A DNA stretch of 64,000 bases, from positions 1,295,974-1,359,973 of the forward strand of contig NZ_JAASQU010000001.1 of NCBI RefSeq assembly GCF_011762005.1, in the 5' to 3' direction. A program made the position numbers and the translations under genes. The stretch is from Qipengyuania flava. GTDB taxonomy: Bacteria; Pseudomonadota; Alphaproteobacteria; Sphingomonadales; Sphingomonadaceae. Below, in pieces: positions 45,405 to 53,519 of this stretch; the stretch's first letter is position 1, and every line of letters begins with the position of its first letter. The notes below the pieces were generated by a model. That model was not told the DNA's origin and made no database searches. It saw only the letters and a program-made list of their open reading frames with translations.

Positions 45405-45770
45405 CCTTTTCAATGACTTAGAAGAGGCGGCTCGCGGCTCCATGAAAAAAACATGAAAAACTTTGGCAGACGTCTGTGAACACTGGCGGGGCTTGAAAAC
45501 AATGCGCGCTGTCGGCGGATCGATCCCGCAAAATCTCAGCCATGAACCAGAAGGCTACCGCTTTCTCACGAGCGGCGAACTCATTTCCGACTGGAAAGCG
45601 AAAAGCACGCTGGTTTACTAAACGCCTCTGGGCCGAAGGCGTTAACCTCGCGAGATGCAGCACCCCTCGACAATCCGATACTCTTCAAATCGGAGTTTGG
45701 GTCACGGGCATGATCGGCGCCTAAGCCAATTCTATCGATTCTATAAAGAAATCTCGGACTTGAGAATTTT
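45405..45770. other. Non-coding junction after tRNA-Val
   Basis: 366 bases with no gene I can support. Short frames on both strands lack ribosome sites and convincing composition. The GC content falls along this stretch, becoming clearly AT-rich near 45,730, which suggests the start of acquired DNA. No integrase remnant is recognisable. Confidence 0.5.
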
Positions 45771-46535
45771 ATGATTAGTGATGTAGAATACACAAAATTC
45801 AGCACGAAGGACTGTCGCGAAGTCGATGAATTAGTGCGGAGAAATAATCGAAGTTATCGTAAAGAAGCCCTTTCGGAAAAGGAATTGCGGGAACTTTCGA
45901 TGAAATTAGATTCTATTTCCGAATTCTACTCTATCGGCGGACTATCTAAATCAATAAACACCTCGAGCCAAAGAATTGAACTTTACGAAGGGGTTAAGCT
46001 TCACAGCGAAGCCCTACTAAAGCTCTTATCAGTGGATGAAGAAAGTATATCTTCTGGGATAAACTTAGCTCATTTCTACGATAATGGTATGTTCGACCAG
46101 AACTTCACCTTGGCAAACCGCTTTGTCGAAATCCTACCTCTGATGATATCATTGTGTGAGGCTGGCATTCTTAGCGAAGATGGTGAAGCCAAGCGAGGCG
46201 ACATTCCGGACGTAGATCTTCATGTGCTAGCGGGGCGCGTCGGCTATCAATACAAGATGTACTGGGGCGGCGGAAAAGTACCTTTGGGTTTGAACGTTCA
46301 CGGAGAAGGGGGACCTGGTGTCAGGTTCATGCAGTGGGCGATCGCGAAGATCATAAATCGTCCAATACAGCCCAGACAGGTAATTTATGCGTATAAAAGG
46401 GCCCCGTTTACAGCGAGCAATTCTCTGAACCTTGAGCACGAGACGACGGGTCGCTGTCTATTGAAGCCGAAAACCGCGGACGAACCTATAGCGTGCATAG
46501 ATTGCCTTGAAATCGAGCATTTGTTCGCGCTCTAG
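45771..46535 (+). CDS. AT-rich orphan hypothetical protein
   Basis: 254 residues, no recognised family. The N-terminal half is charged and helical (SEKELRELSMKLDSISEFYS); the C-terminal half contains GYQYKMYWGGGKVPLGLNV and a CxxC (ACIDCLEIEHLF) at the very end. Codon use favours A/T third positions, unlike the genes before the tRNA, a sign of transfer. It is followed by the mobilisation module. Likely cargo. Confidence 0.65.
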   Translation: MISDVEYTKFSTKDCREVDELVRRNNRSYRKEALSEKELRELSMKLDSISEFYSIGGLSKSINTSSQRIELYEGVKLHSEALLKLLSVDEESISSGINLAHFYDNGMFDQNFTLANRFVEILPLMISLCEAGILSEDGEAKRGDIPDVDLHVLAGRVGYQYKMYWGGGKVPLGLNVHGEGGPGVRFMQWAIAKIINRPIQPRQVIYAYKRAPFTASNSLNLEHETTGRCLLKPKTADEPIACIDCLEIEHLFAL

Positions 46536-46588
46536 CTCAGCCGATTGTCCAGCTAAGCTCGTTTGTATCCACAGAAGAGGAAACAAAC

Positions 46589-46831
46589 GTGATCAGGACC
46601 GAACTACCGTCAGAAAACGGCGAAACTCAACAACTCGTTTTCGCTCTCACCGTCGAGGAGGCGGCCAAAGTTGCAAGAGTATCGCGATCAACAATCTATT
46701 TGGCACTGCGTTCTGGCACGCTGACCGCCAGAAAGGCCGGCCGTCGGACGATCATATGTCCGAGTGACCTTCAGCGGTTCATCGATGGCCTGCCCCTATT
46801 CCCTGGTCGCGCTAGCGAAGGGGGTGAATGA
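46589..46831 (+). CDS. Excisionase-type helix-turn-helix protein
   Basis: 80 residues. A MerR/Xis-like winged helix motif (TVEEAAKVARVSRSTIYLALRSGTLTARKAGRRT) fills the middle. Such small proteins act as excisionases or as repressors of mobile elements. The start is GTG at 46589 shortly after AAGAGG. Its stop overlaps the region of the next start by about two bases, indicating one operon with the genes that follow. Confidence 0.8.
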   Translation: MIRTELPSENGETQQLVFALTVEEAAKVARVSRSTIYLALRSGTLTARKAGRRTIICPSDLQRFIDGLPLFPGRASEGGE

Positions 46832-46832
46832 G

Positions 46833-47240
46833 ATGACGGCAGCGATTACTAAGGCGTCAAATTCCGAAAGTCTCGCCTCTACAGCAAGTGCTATGCTTTG
46901 CCGCACGCGAGACCTTGCGATGAACTCGAGCAAATACCGCGCGCAGGAGCTCGCGCGGCTGGTTCTAGAGGAAGCGCCCAATTTCGGCGCGGCCGAATTG
47001 CGAGATCCCGAGATTCTAAGGATTCTCGAGAGCGAGACCATTGGTCTCGCCACCTTCAAGAAGGCCCTGAGCGCTGTGCGCCAAGAGTTGACGAAGCCAC
47101 CCCGGGCTCCATCACCCCGCCGCAAAACCAAGGCGCGTTCGGCGACGAAAGTTTCGCCGCCTGATGCGGCGCAGGGTGAACAGAAGGACCTTCTCGGCGG
47201 CTCTGCCGCAATGAAGAATGTTCCTCGCAGCACGCTTTAA
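46833..47240 (+). CDS. Small basic protein in mobilisation operon (TraK position)
   Basis: 135 residues: a helical N-terminal half (LARLVLEEAPNFGAAELRDPEILRIL), the segment TIGLATFKKALSAVRQEL, then a strongly basic stretch (PRAPSPRRKTKARSATK). It is not clearly similar to anything I can name. By size, basic charge and position before the TraL-like gene it matches RP4 TraK, a 134-residue oriT-binding protein; this is an analogy only. The ATG at 46833 is one base past the preceding stop. Confidence 0.6.
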   Translation: MTAAITKASNSESLASTASAMLCRTRDLAMNSSKYRAQELARLVLEEAPNFGAAELRDPEILRILESETIGLATFKKALSAVRQELTKPPRAPSPRRKTKARSATKVSPPDAAQGEQKDLLGGSAAMKNVPRSTL

Positions 47241-47289
47241 GCGCGGTCGCTAAAGCGACCAACCTCTCCCCAAGATCGAAAGAAAACCC

Positions 47290-48009
47290 ATGCGTCAGCT
47301 TACTCGGCGTGAGATCACGTACGCCATATTTGCAATCGACGGAGGAAAAGGCGGTGTCGGAAAGTCCTGGCTAGTTCGCCTCCTTGCCTTCCTTTTGACC
47401 ATCAACGAAATCGGGTGGGTGGGGTTCGATGTCGATCCCACCAACCAAAACTTTATTCGCTTTCATGCCAATGATGACATTACGTTTATCGATTGGACGA
47501 TACCTGGCGAGTGGGATCGAATGCTCTCGCTGATCTCCCAAGTCGATCCTGAAAAGTGCATCTTGATCGATTTCGCCAGTCAGATCGGTAGTGTTCTGCC
47601 AGTCCAGTATCCGCGCATGCAGGCCACTGCAGATCATCTCGGACGGCAACTCTTCCGCCTTTGGACCGCGTCGCCCGAATACGACAGTTTGAACATCCTC
47701 AATCAGACCTTGGAGCAGGTGAGTTGCGATCGCACTTTCGCAGTCAAAAACATGCGCGCTGCGACCAAGGAGGATTTCCGCGAATGGGATTTGAGCAATA
47801 CGCGTGCATCGTTGCTTGCTGCCGGCGGTACCGAACTGGTTATGCCTGAGCTATCCGTCGGAGCCGCGAGAGCGCTTGAACGCGAGGACACGCCATTCAT
47901 CCACGCGTCTTTGGATACTCTGCCGGCATGGTTCTACTACGATGTTCAAGCCTACCTCAGCGAGGTCCGAACAGCTTTTGCTCCCCTTATCGGAAGGATC
48001 TCGCAATGA
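47290..48009 (+). CDS. ParA-like ATPase of the mobilisation module (TraL-like)
   Basis: 239 residues with a deviant Walker A (DGGKGGVGKSW, Lys20 and Lys25), Walker A'/switch I GFDVDPTN and Walker B CILIDFASQIG. The ParA/SIMIBI fold with this truncated core is used by TraL of IncP and MobD-like proteins in mobilisation operons. No partition partner is next to it, but a relaxase is. The stop overlaps the start of the next gene by four bases (ATGA). Confidence 0.75.
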   Translation: MRQLTRREITYAIFAIDGGKGGVGKSWLVRLLAFLLTINEIGWVGFDVDPTNQNFIRFHANDDITFIDWTIPGEWDRMLSLISQVDPEKCILIDFASQIGSVLPVQYPRMQATADHLGRQLFRLWTASPEYDSLNILNQTLEQVSCDRTFAVKNMRAATKEDFREWDLSNTRASLLAAGGTELVMPELSVGAARALEREDTPFIHASLDTLPAWFYYDVQAYLSEVRTAFAPLIGRISQ

Positions 48010-48677
48010 CTGAGCGACTGGACCATCCGACACTCTACAAAGAGGCCACGGGGCGTGAAATGTCGTCCGAGGACAGGGAAGAACTGCGCAGCTTTCTGCG
48101 TCTCGCACCACCAGCACTCGCACAATCAGCGACCTACGTTGCTGACATCATGATCCGGCAGGCCCAGAACCGGATACTGTGCGAAACGATCTCCACCGCA
48201 GGGGATCAAATCCTCAAGCAGGTACAGAAAAGGTCGGACTCGGTCGTCAATGCTCTTGTGGGAGAAACCGTCGAGCGCATTCACAAGTCTTCACCTTCGG
48301 CGGAGGCGGCAGCGAACAAAGCGTTCCTGAGGGGTCTTTGGCTCTTTCTGGCGGCATTCACGTTGGCGGCCCTGTTTCTAGTGACCGTCGTCGCCTGGGG
48401 TTGGATCAGGCCTCAGTGGTTCTCGCAAGAGTACTACGCGAAGATCCATTTCGCAGAGGTCGTCGAAGAAGCCGTAGGCGGCGATGTCGATTGGACACGG
48501 CGTGAGGACCCATTCGATGAATCTCTCGTAGCAGTCGTCAATTATGCCGAAGCACGGGGTACGAGTGCCGATCCCTATCATCGTTTAAGCCTTCATGAGG
48601 CTTGCCGAGCTCCCGGACAGATCCCTTATCGGTCTCGCGGGCAGGATAGATGCCGGTACGATTTGCCGCGGAATTGA
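48006..48677 (+). CDS. Single-pass membrane protein of mobilisation module (TraM position)
   Basis: 223 residues. A helical N-terminal part (ALAQSATYVADIMIRQAQNRI) is followed by one membrane helix at about 108-132 (LRGLWLFLAAFTLAALFLVTVV) and an extracytoplasmic tail. No family recognised. It sits where RP4 has traM, directly after traL, and is coupled to it. The final 20 residues are Arg/Pro-rich and may reflect a shifted frame; the true end is uncertain. Confidence 0.6.
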   Translation: MTERLDHPTLYKEATGREMSSEDREELRSFLRLAPPALAQSATYVADIMIRQAQNRILCETISTAGDQILKQVQKRSDSVVNALVGETVERIHKSSPSAEAAANKAFLRGLWLFLAAFTLAALFLVTVVAWGWIRPQWFSQEYYAKIHFAEVVEEAVGGDVDWTRREDPFDESLVAVVNYAEARGTSADPYHRLSLHEACRAPGQIPYRSRGQDRCRYDLPRN

Positions 48678-48724
48678 TACCCTCAATGCGCAGGCACTGT
48701 CCTTGGGGGTGCAACACCTGAAGC

Positions 48725-48771
48725 TGCCTTCTGTATTCTCGTCCACCGTAGGGTTGGGGCTACAGAAGGCA
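48725..48771. repeat. Long-spaced inverted repeat upstream of oriT
   Basis: TGCCTTCTGTA at 48725-48735 is repeated in exact inverted form (TACAGAAGGCA) at 48761-48771 across 25 bases. A shorter pair (GATCGC / GCGATC) follows near 48794-48812. Arrays of inverted repeats like this occur in oriT and regulatory regions; an overlapping open frame (48595-48885) is therefore probably not a gene. Confidence 0.7.
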
Positions 48772-48933
48772 GGAGGGTTTCCCAGCAGATGTAAGATCGC
48801 AGCGATAGCGATCTACAAATCCTTGGGATCGGTTCTCATCGAACCAATTCCGCAATCTCCGAGGCGAGCCGACGGGGCTCGCTGATTCTCAACAAGAAGG
48901 CGTTTTCTTCCCATTCGAGGAGGAAAATAAAAG

Positions 48934-48959
48934 GCAGGATGGAGCGTGTTTACACGCTC
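48934..48959 (-). other. Putative oriT: inverted repeat plus IncP-type nic site
   Basis: The perfect inverted repeat GAGCGTGT-TT-ACACGCTC fills 48942-48959. Directly beside it, the minus strand reads CATCCTG then C (plus 48941 down to 48934), matching the IncP/MOBP nic consensus YATCCTG|Y, so the predicted nick is between 48935 and 48934. The layout, an inverted repeat next to nic, is that of RP4 oriT, where TraJ binds the repeat. The relaxase gene lies about 320 bases downstream. Only sequence and context support the call. Confidence 0.72.
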
Positions 48960-49005
48960 GGCCCTGTGCTCGGCGGGCGCCTTCTCGCAGCAGGTGTTAT
49001 CCAAG

Positions 49006-49284
49006 ATGACAAGAACAGCGTCACTGCGACTTACGCAGCTTGAGTTCGAAGAGATCAAGGTCGCCGCACAAGCTGCACACCTTCCCGTCGGGACCTATCT
49101 GTATAAGCGCGTAACCGCTTCGCCGATCATATCTACGCCAAGGTTGGCAGCATTGGCTCAGCTGATCAGTCTACTGCAAAAGCTCGAAGTCGAAGGTCGT
49201 GGTGAAGCTCACCTAATAGATGAGCTTCGTGAACTGGCTGCGGTGTTAGCCGAACCCTCATCACCGTCGGATGAGTTTGCATGA
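49006..49284 (+). CDS. MobC/TraJ-like relaxosome protein
   Basis: 92 residues. The N-terminal strand-helix pattern TASLRLTQLEFEEIKVAAQAAHLPVGTYLYKRV resembles the ribbon-helix-helix fold of MobC/TraJ oriT-binding proteins; the C-terminal half is helical. It likely binds the adjacent inverted repeat and recruits the relaxase. The start at ATG 49006 is preferred to an in-frame start at 48946, which falls inside that repeat. It overlaps the relaxase start by four bases. Confidence 0.72.
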   Translation: MTRTASLRLTQLEFEEIKVAAQAAHLPVGTYLYKRVTASPIISTPRLAALAQLISLLQKLEVEGRGEAHLIDELRELAAVLAEPSSPSDEFA

Positions 49285-51092
49285 TCATCAAACGCATTCG
49301 CAAACACGCAAAGCGTCGGCATCGTTCGCTTTCCGAAATCTCGACGATCGCGAACGTGCTTTCAGCTTATGTGCTTAATGCGAGTGCCGATCCAGCTTTG
49401 GTTCGGGACGGAGAGAATGCACTCGCGCAGTACGTTCTCGACGCTCAAGTTCTGGCAGGTCATTCCGCCCAACCTGGCGAGAAGGTCGACATTCACGGGA
49501 CGCGGTGTCTGATTGGACACGAGCTGGCGCTGCACCAACAACAAATCCTAGCAGCCTCCCTTCTCGTACCGCATGCGAAAGACCCGATCGAACATTACAT
49601 GCTCAGTTGGCAGGCTGACGAATTCCCGACCCCGCATCAAGTCGAGGAGGCGGTCGACATCTTTGCAGGAGAAATGGGTTACCAGAATTGCCAGATCATT
49701 TGGGCGACCCATTCCAATACGGCGAACTACCACCTCCATCTTGTCGTGAACCGGATTGATCTCGTCAGACAAAAGGTCGCGTCCCCCGGCGATGGGTGGG
49801 AGATCGACAGACTTCACCAGGTCACGGCACTCATTGAGGATGCTCAGGGTTGGGCTGCTGAACCAAATGCGATCTACGAGTCTAAAACAGGTGAAGTTCG
49901 CGAGCGCGTGACCGACAAAGTGGTGCGCCTGGCAAACGGTTCCCGTGAGGGATGCTACCATCGCAGAAAGAATGCTCCTGAGAGATGGCGCGAAGACAGC
50001 CATCATAAGATTGCCGATGAACTTAGAGCGGCCGTCAGCTGGCAGGACCTTCACAATCGTCTCAGCAAGCTGAATGCGGAGTACCGTCAGAAAGGTTCGG
50101 GAGCAGAGATCGCCATCGGTTCGGTCCGCATGAAAGCAACGTCGTTTGGCCGGGAGTTTTCGTATGGCAGAATGATCAAGAAATTGGGTGAATTCACGTC
50201 TGATCCACTTCGCGAATGCGACCCATATCAAGACTATCTCGCAGCTGCTCGGATAGAACGCGAGCGAGTGCGCGAGGCTTGGAATGAGGCGTTGGCCGAT
50301 ATCAAAGCGCGGCGCAAACTACTGTTAAAGAAGGCCCGCCTAGAGAAGGAAAGCTACGAAACCATCATCGATGAAGCTCGCCTCAAGCTTTGTTTCGATC
50401 TTGCCGAAGCCGAGACCAATAAAGCATTTGATCGGGCCCGAGCCACGATAGCCGCCAATAAGCTACGCCGTGATGTCTGGTATAAGGCCGACTGCCCAAA
50501 ACCTGATCGGGTCGCACTGCCCGAACTAATTTTCACCCCAAATCTCCGGCGCGATAAGGGAATAGCGAAGGAGTTTGGTCTGGCTGGATCTCAATGCAAC
50601 CAAATCGTTGAATATCGCCGCGAGGACGGACGCCTCGCCATTCGCGATGTTGGTGTCGCCTTGATCGTCGATCCAATCGACAAGAATGCGATCGCTGCAG
50701 GATTGGCTCTGGCCCACACGCGTGGAGGTCACATTCCAATCACGGGTTCAAAGGATTTCCAGGGGATTTGCCGAGAGATCGCGATAGCGAGGGGCTACAA
50801 GCTGACACTGCATTCGGGGGAGGTTCTTTACGATCCTGCCGAACAGCGCCGAAAGGTCGTCGAACCAAAGCCAGTGTTGGAAACGGTGAGCAAGCCAGCA
50901 CCGCCTTCAGTAAGGTTACGAACTGACAGGGGAGGGAATTCGGCGAAGCCTACGGGCAAGCGCGCCTCGCCACCGTCTAATTTGCAGAAAGGCTCGAACC
51001 CAGATCAACCTCACAAGGAAGCCGATGATTATCTGAGTGATGCAATAAGTTGGGCTGCTCTGAAAAGCGGAAAGACGCGATCTGGATTGTGA
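49281..51092 (+). CDS. MOBP-type relaxase (TraI/VirD2-like) with LPD7-like C-terminus
   Basis: 603 residues. The relaxase domain spans about 1-190: a candidate catalytic Tyr30 (LSAYVLNA), HYMLSWQADEFPT, and the histidine triad motif ATHSNTANYHLHLVVNR (His144, His151, His153). A helical, charged middle follows, then at about 420-530 a domain resembling LPD7 (GIAKEFGLAG ... LAIRDVGVALIVDPIDKNAI ... HIPITGSKDFQGICREIAIARGY). It nicks oriT, covalently binds the 5' end and pilots the strand into a recipient. There is no coupling protein next to it, so mobility depends on genes elsewhere. Confidence 0.86.
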   Translation: MIIKRIRKHAKRRHRSLSEISTIANVLSAYVLNASADPALVRDGENALAQYVLDAQVLAGHSAQPGEKVDIHGTRCLIGHELALHQQQILAASLLVPHAKDPIEHYMLSWQADEFPTPHQVEEAVDIFAGEMGYQNCQIIWATHSNTANYHLHLVVNRIDLVRQKVASPGDGWEIDRLHQVTALIEDAQGWAAEPNAIYESKTGEVRERVTDKVVRLANGSREGCYHRRKNAPERWREDSHHKIADELRAAVSWQDLHNRLSKLNAEYRQKGSGAEIAIGSVRMKATSFGREFSYGRMIKKLGEFTSDPLRECDPYQDYLAAARIERERVREAWNEALADIKARRKLLLKKARLEKESYETIIDEARLKLCFDLAEAETNKAFDRARATIAANKLRRDVWYKADCPKPDRVALPELIFTPNLRRDKGIAKEFGLAGSQCNQIVEYRREDGRLAIRDVGVALIVDPIDKNAIAAGLALAHTRGGHIPITGSKDFQGICREIAIARGYKLTLHSGEVLYDPAEQRRKVVEPKPVLETVSKPAPPSVRLRTDRGGNSAKPTGKRASPPSNLQKGSNPDQPHKEADDYLSDAISWAALKSGKTRSGL

Positions 51093-51367
51093 TCTAGTCC
51101 GAAATTGGGCCGATTGCTGACAGCCCGCTTTCAGCGCGGGGAACATGGCAAAGCCGACATTCTGCTAACGACCCGGTTGCCGACGCGAGACAAATTACTG
51201 CCCAGTGCGGTTGTATTTTGGGCCCTCCGTAGCCATCTATAATTCAACTACCAGTCGCAATCGACGGTCACCGCTTCCACTACCGGAAGCTCTTTCCTTC
51301 AGTTTCGCCTCTTAGTCGCAGCCGGGTCAATTCTGGCGCGCTGCACACTCGTTCGAAGGAATGACAG

Positions 51368-51619
51368 ATGACACATTACGGCAAGATCAAGAGCTACGAC
51401 AGCAGCTCGGGCACTGGCTCGATCACCACTGAGAAGGGTGGTGACGCGCTCCGCTTCAAGAAGGCAGACCTGCGGCAGGAAGGCCAGGTGCCCAAGGTCG
51501 ACGAGCGTTTCAGCTACGACACCAGTGAAGTCGATGGAGGCAAGAAGAGCGCCGTTAACTTGCAGCAGCAGGGCGCGGGCCAGAGCCAGAAGGAACGGGC
51601 ACGCAATCAGCAGGGCTGA
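51368..51619 (+). CDS. Cold-shock-like small protein
   Basis: 83 residues resembling the CspA fold: THYGKIKSYDSSSGTGSITTEKGGDALRFKKADL has the beta strands and aromatic-glycine spacing of a cold-shock domain, though RNP1 (KGFGFI) is replaced by a TGSITTE segment. The C-terminus is Gln/Arg-rich. The family is seen on mobile elements of Sphingomonadales in my recollection. About 275 bases of non-coding DNA separate it from the relaxase gene. Confidence 0.7.
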   Translation: MTHYGKIKSYDSSSGTGSITTEKGGDALRFKKADLRQEGQVPKVDERFSYDTSEVDGGKKSAVNLQQQGAGQSQKERARNQQG

Positions 51620-51629
51620 CGCCGACAGC

Positions 51630-51660
51630 AGAGCCGGGGATCACCCTCCCCGGCTCTTTC
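51630..51660 (+). terminator. Intrinsic terminator after cold-shock-like gene
   Basis: AGAGCCGGGGA pairs exactly with TCCCCGGCTCT across a six-base loop and is followed by TTTCTC. Confidence 0.9.
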
Positions 51661-51686
51661 TCGCTCCCTTACGAGGATTTCACACC

Positions 51687-51887
51687 ATGCCGATGAACAA
51701 ATTCCTCTTCGATCACCAGCTTGCTGCGATGAAGGTCGACCGCTCTGGGTCGGCTGAAGAGCGCAAGGAAGCCTTCGAAGCGATGGGAAATCGCGCACAG
51801 CGGATTGCTAACTGGCGAAAAACGAATGGCCTCACAGATCTTGGGTGGCCTCGTGACGAACGCCTCCCGCCACATGAGGTCGGATAA
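51687..51887 (+). CDS. Small hypothetical protein
   Basis: 66 residues, helical and charged (FDHQLAAMKVDRSGSAEERKEA). The ATG follows an ACGAGG ribosome site at a good distance; longer frames overlap the terminator. No family recognised. Confidence 0.6.
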   Translation: MPMNKFLFDHQLAAMKVDRSGSAEERKEAFEAMGNRAQRIANWRKTNGLTDLGWPRDERLPPHEVG

Positions 51888-52006
51888 GGTTTCTACCGTT
51901 TCCGACGCAACGCCTGCGCTTCAGACTAGAACGGGCGAATGGGGAAACGAGGATAGATCGCTTTAGCCCGATCGCCCAAGCGCTTTTCCCGAAGAGTCAT
52001 AGGGTC

Positions 52007-52225
52007 ATGCCGTATTACCGATTTCATCAATCACAAGGACCGGCGGTGGCCATTACCGATGAGCGTTCCGGGGCAATACTTCCCGATTTAGGTTCGGTAT
52101 GGAAGGCTGACGGCCTCACTACGGTTGTCGTCGGCGGTAGGCAAAGGTTTGGGGTAGACCAAGCGGAGATCATCGCCTCAATCGAACGGGACGGCTTCTA
52201 TCTTGCATCCCTGCAAACCAAATAG
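52007..52225 (+). CDS. Small hypothetical protein
   Basis: 72 residues (MPYYRFHQSQGPAVAITDER at the start), beta-rich by pattern, no membrane helix. Its start lacks a strong ribosome site. I recognise no family. GC is lower than the core genome. Confidence 0.5.
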   Translation: MPYYRFHQSQGPAVAITDERSGAILPDLGSVWKADGLTTVVVGGRQRFGVDQAEIIASIERDGFYLASLQTK

Positions 52226-52274
52226 CTCGAAACGCTGACTATTTTAAACAAGTTTATATGAAGGCAGAGCCAAA

Positions 52275-52475
52275 ATGCGTCAGTTTGAAATTCACATGCC
52301 GCAAACTACGGCAAATAGACTTTGGGATCGATTAAGGGCGGACGGCATACGCGACTGCGGGAGGAGCATGGTAATCGTTGAATATAATGAACTAAGTCGA
52401 GCGAACGTCGGACTTCACTTGGCAAAGAGCGACGTCGAAGCCTCTGGCGAGATATATCCTGTTCGGGGAATGTGA
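52275..52475 (+). CDS. Small hypothetical protein
   Basis: 66 residues (MRQFEIHMPQTTANRLWDRL at the start), on the same strand as the preceding gene after a 49-base gap. Low GC for this genome. No recognised domain. Confidence 0.45.
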   Translation: MRQFEIHMPQTTANRLWDRLRADGIRDCGRSMVIVEYNELSRANVGLHLAKSDVEASGEIYPVRGM

Positions 52476-52673
52476 GCAGCCCATCGGGCCTGCTGGACAC
52501 TTTACCGATGATAGCTTCTAGAGCCAAAAATCGCTTTTCATCCGTCGGAAGTCGTGTTCACCGAGCTAGCGATGTGCCATGATCGGACGGGCAGCTGACG
52601 ATCCGCATCCGAGCAATCGTTGACGTTCGAACAAACGTCCAGGAAATTCCTGCGCGCTTGGCCCCAACTGATC

Positions 52674-52934
52674 TCAAGAGATGTCGAATCCCATTGCCTG
52701 ATAGGTCTGACGTGGCGGGCGCATTACTGAAGTTTCGACCCAGACCAACGCCCCCGCGAGATTTTCCGTCCGGTCTGCCACAAATGATACGCGGGTCACT
52801 TCCCATTCGAACAACTCGTCGCCGACGCCCGGGTATGTTATATATTCTCCGATCCGCGGGATCGTAGGCCAATCTGCTTCATGGATGATCGAAAACTGTT
52901 CTGCGGTGCCTTGCACAATTTTAACGTTCGACAT
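52674..52934 (-). CDS. Small hypothetical protein
   Basis: 86 residues, beta-rich (FEWEVTRVSFVADRTENLAGALVWVET), opening MSNVKIVQG. It is 29 bases downstream of the next minus-strand gene, so the two probably share a transcript. No family recognised. Confidence 0.55.
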   Translation of the reverse strand: MSNVKIVQGTAEQFSIIHEADWPTIPRIGEYITYPGVGDELFEWEVTRVSFVADRTENLAGALVWVETSVMRPPRQTYQAMGFDIS

Positions 52935-52963
52935 GAGGCAATCTCCGTTGAGGGGCGGGGGGC

Positions 52964-53227
52964 CTAGTGCCCAAGGTGGACGGTTGCAGCGTCACGCTCC
53001 AACGCCGCTTCGAGACCTGCTGGGTTGATTGTCACGAAGCGAGTAGAGCCGAGCGAATGAATTTGGAGGACCGTCGCAACTCGCAGGTAAACCGTGTGCT
53101 CGTTGCCCTCGATGCACTCTTCGTCGGTATCGACCTCATAAGTGCCCGCAGGCTGCAAGCCGTCGAGTTCGGGAAGCGAGAACGGCGCCTTAAAGGTCAC
53201 TTGGGTTCGGGTCGTTCGTATAGACAT
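52964..53227 (-). CDS. Small conserved hypothetical protein
   Basis: 87 residues. SIRTTRTQVTFKAPFSLPEL and LQPAGTYEVDTDEE form a beta-rich layout that I associate with short alphaproteobacterial hypothetical proteins, with no assigned role. It begins at an ATG shortly after GGAGAT. Confidence 0.6.
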   Translation of the reverse strand: MSIRTTRTQVTFKAPFSLPELDGLQPAGTYEVDTDEECIEGNEHTVYLRVATVLQIHSLGSTRFVTINPAGLEAALERDAATVHLGH

Positions 53228-53261
53228 TCGTATCTCCGAACTTGGGCTCGCACCGCGAGAT

Positions 53262-53393
53262 TTAACTAGAGCTAATGGTTTCTAAACCCTTGACGGCACC
53301 CACCTTCTGACTGGGCTGCGACGCGTTAGTCTTCGGCTTTTCCGCCTTGGGCTTGCGAATTTCCTTGTTCGATCTTCTCCGGCTCTTGTTCAT
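53262..53393 (-). CDS. Tiny basic hypothetical protein
   Basis: 43 residues, of which a large share are Lys, Arg, Ser and Asn (MNKSRRRSNKEIRKPKAEKP at the start). GGAGACAG precedes the ATG. It is too short for most gene finders; the composition and ribosome site argue for coding. Possibly an RNA- or DNA-binding peptide. Confidence 0.5.
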   Translation of the reverse strand: MNKSRRRSNKEIRKPKAEKPKTNASQPSQKVGAVKGLETISSS

Positions 53394-53519
53394 CTTCTGT
53401 CTCCTTTATCTGACCGCGGAGCGGCTATTCTACGCGCGGTGCGTTTAAGGCCGCGGGGACGCGCCAAGCCTCTCCAACTCCGGGCCTTGAAATTCCGGGC
53501 CTTGAATTGAGGTGCACGT

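Noticed and set aside
44733-45443. Minus-strand frame containing GLNLRPHPCEGCALPLSY
   Set aside because: This phrase is the translation of the antisense of tRNA-Val, a well-known false protein signature.
45418-45724. Short frames on both strands just after tRNA-Val, possibly an integrase remnant
   Set aside because: No tyrosine-recombinase motif (R-H-R-Y) is visible in any frame; the products have no recognisable domain.
48595-48885. 96-codon open frame downstream of the membrane protein gene
   Set aside because: It overlaps the upstream gene by about 80 bases, has no good ribosome site and lies in the inverted-repeat region before oriT.
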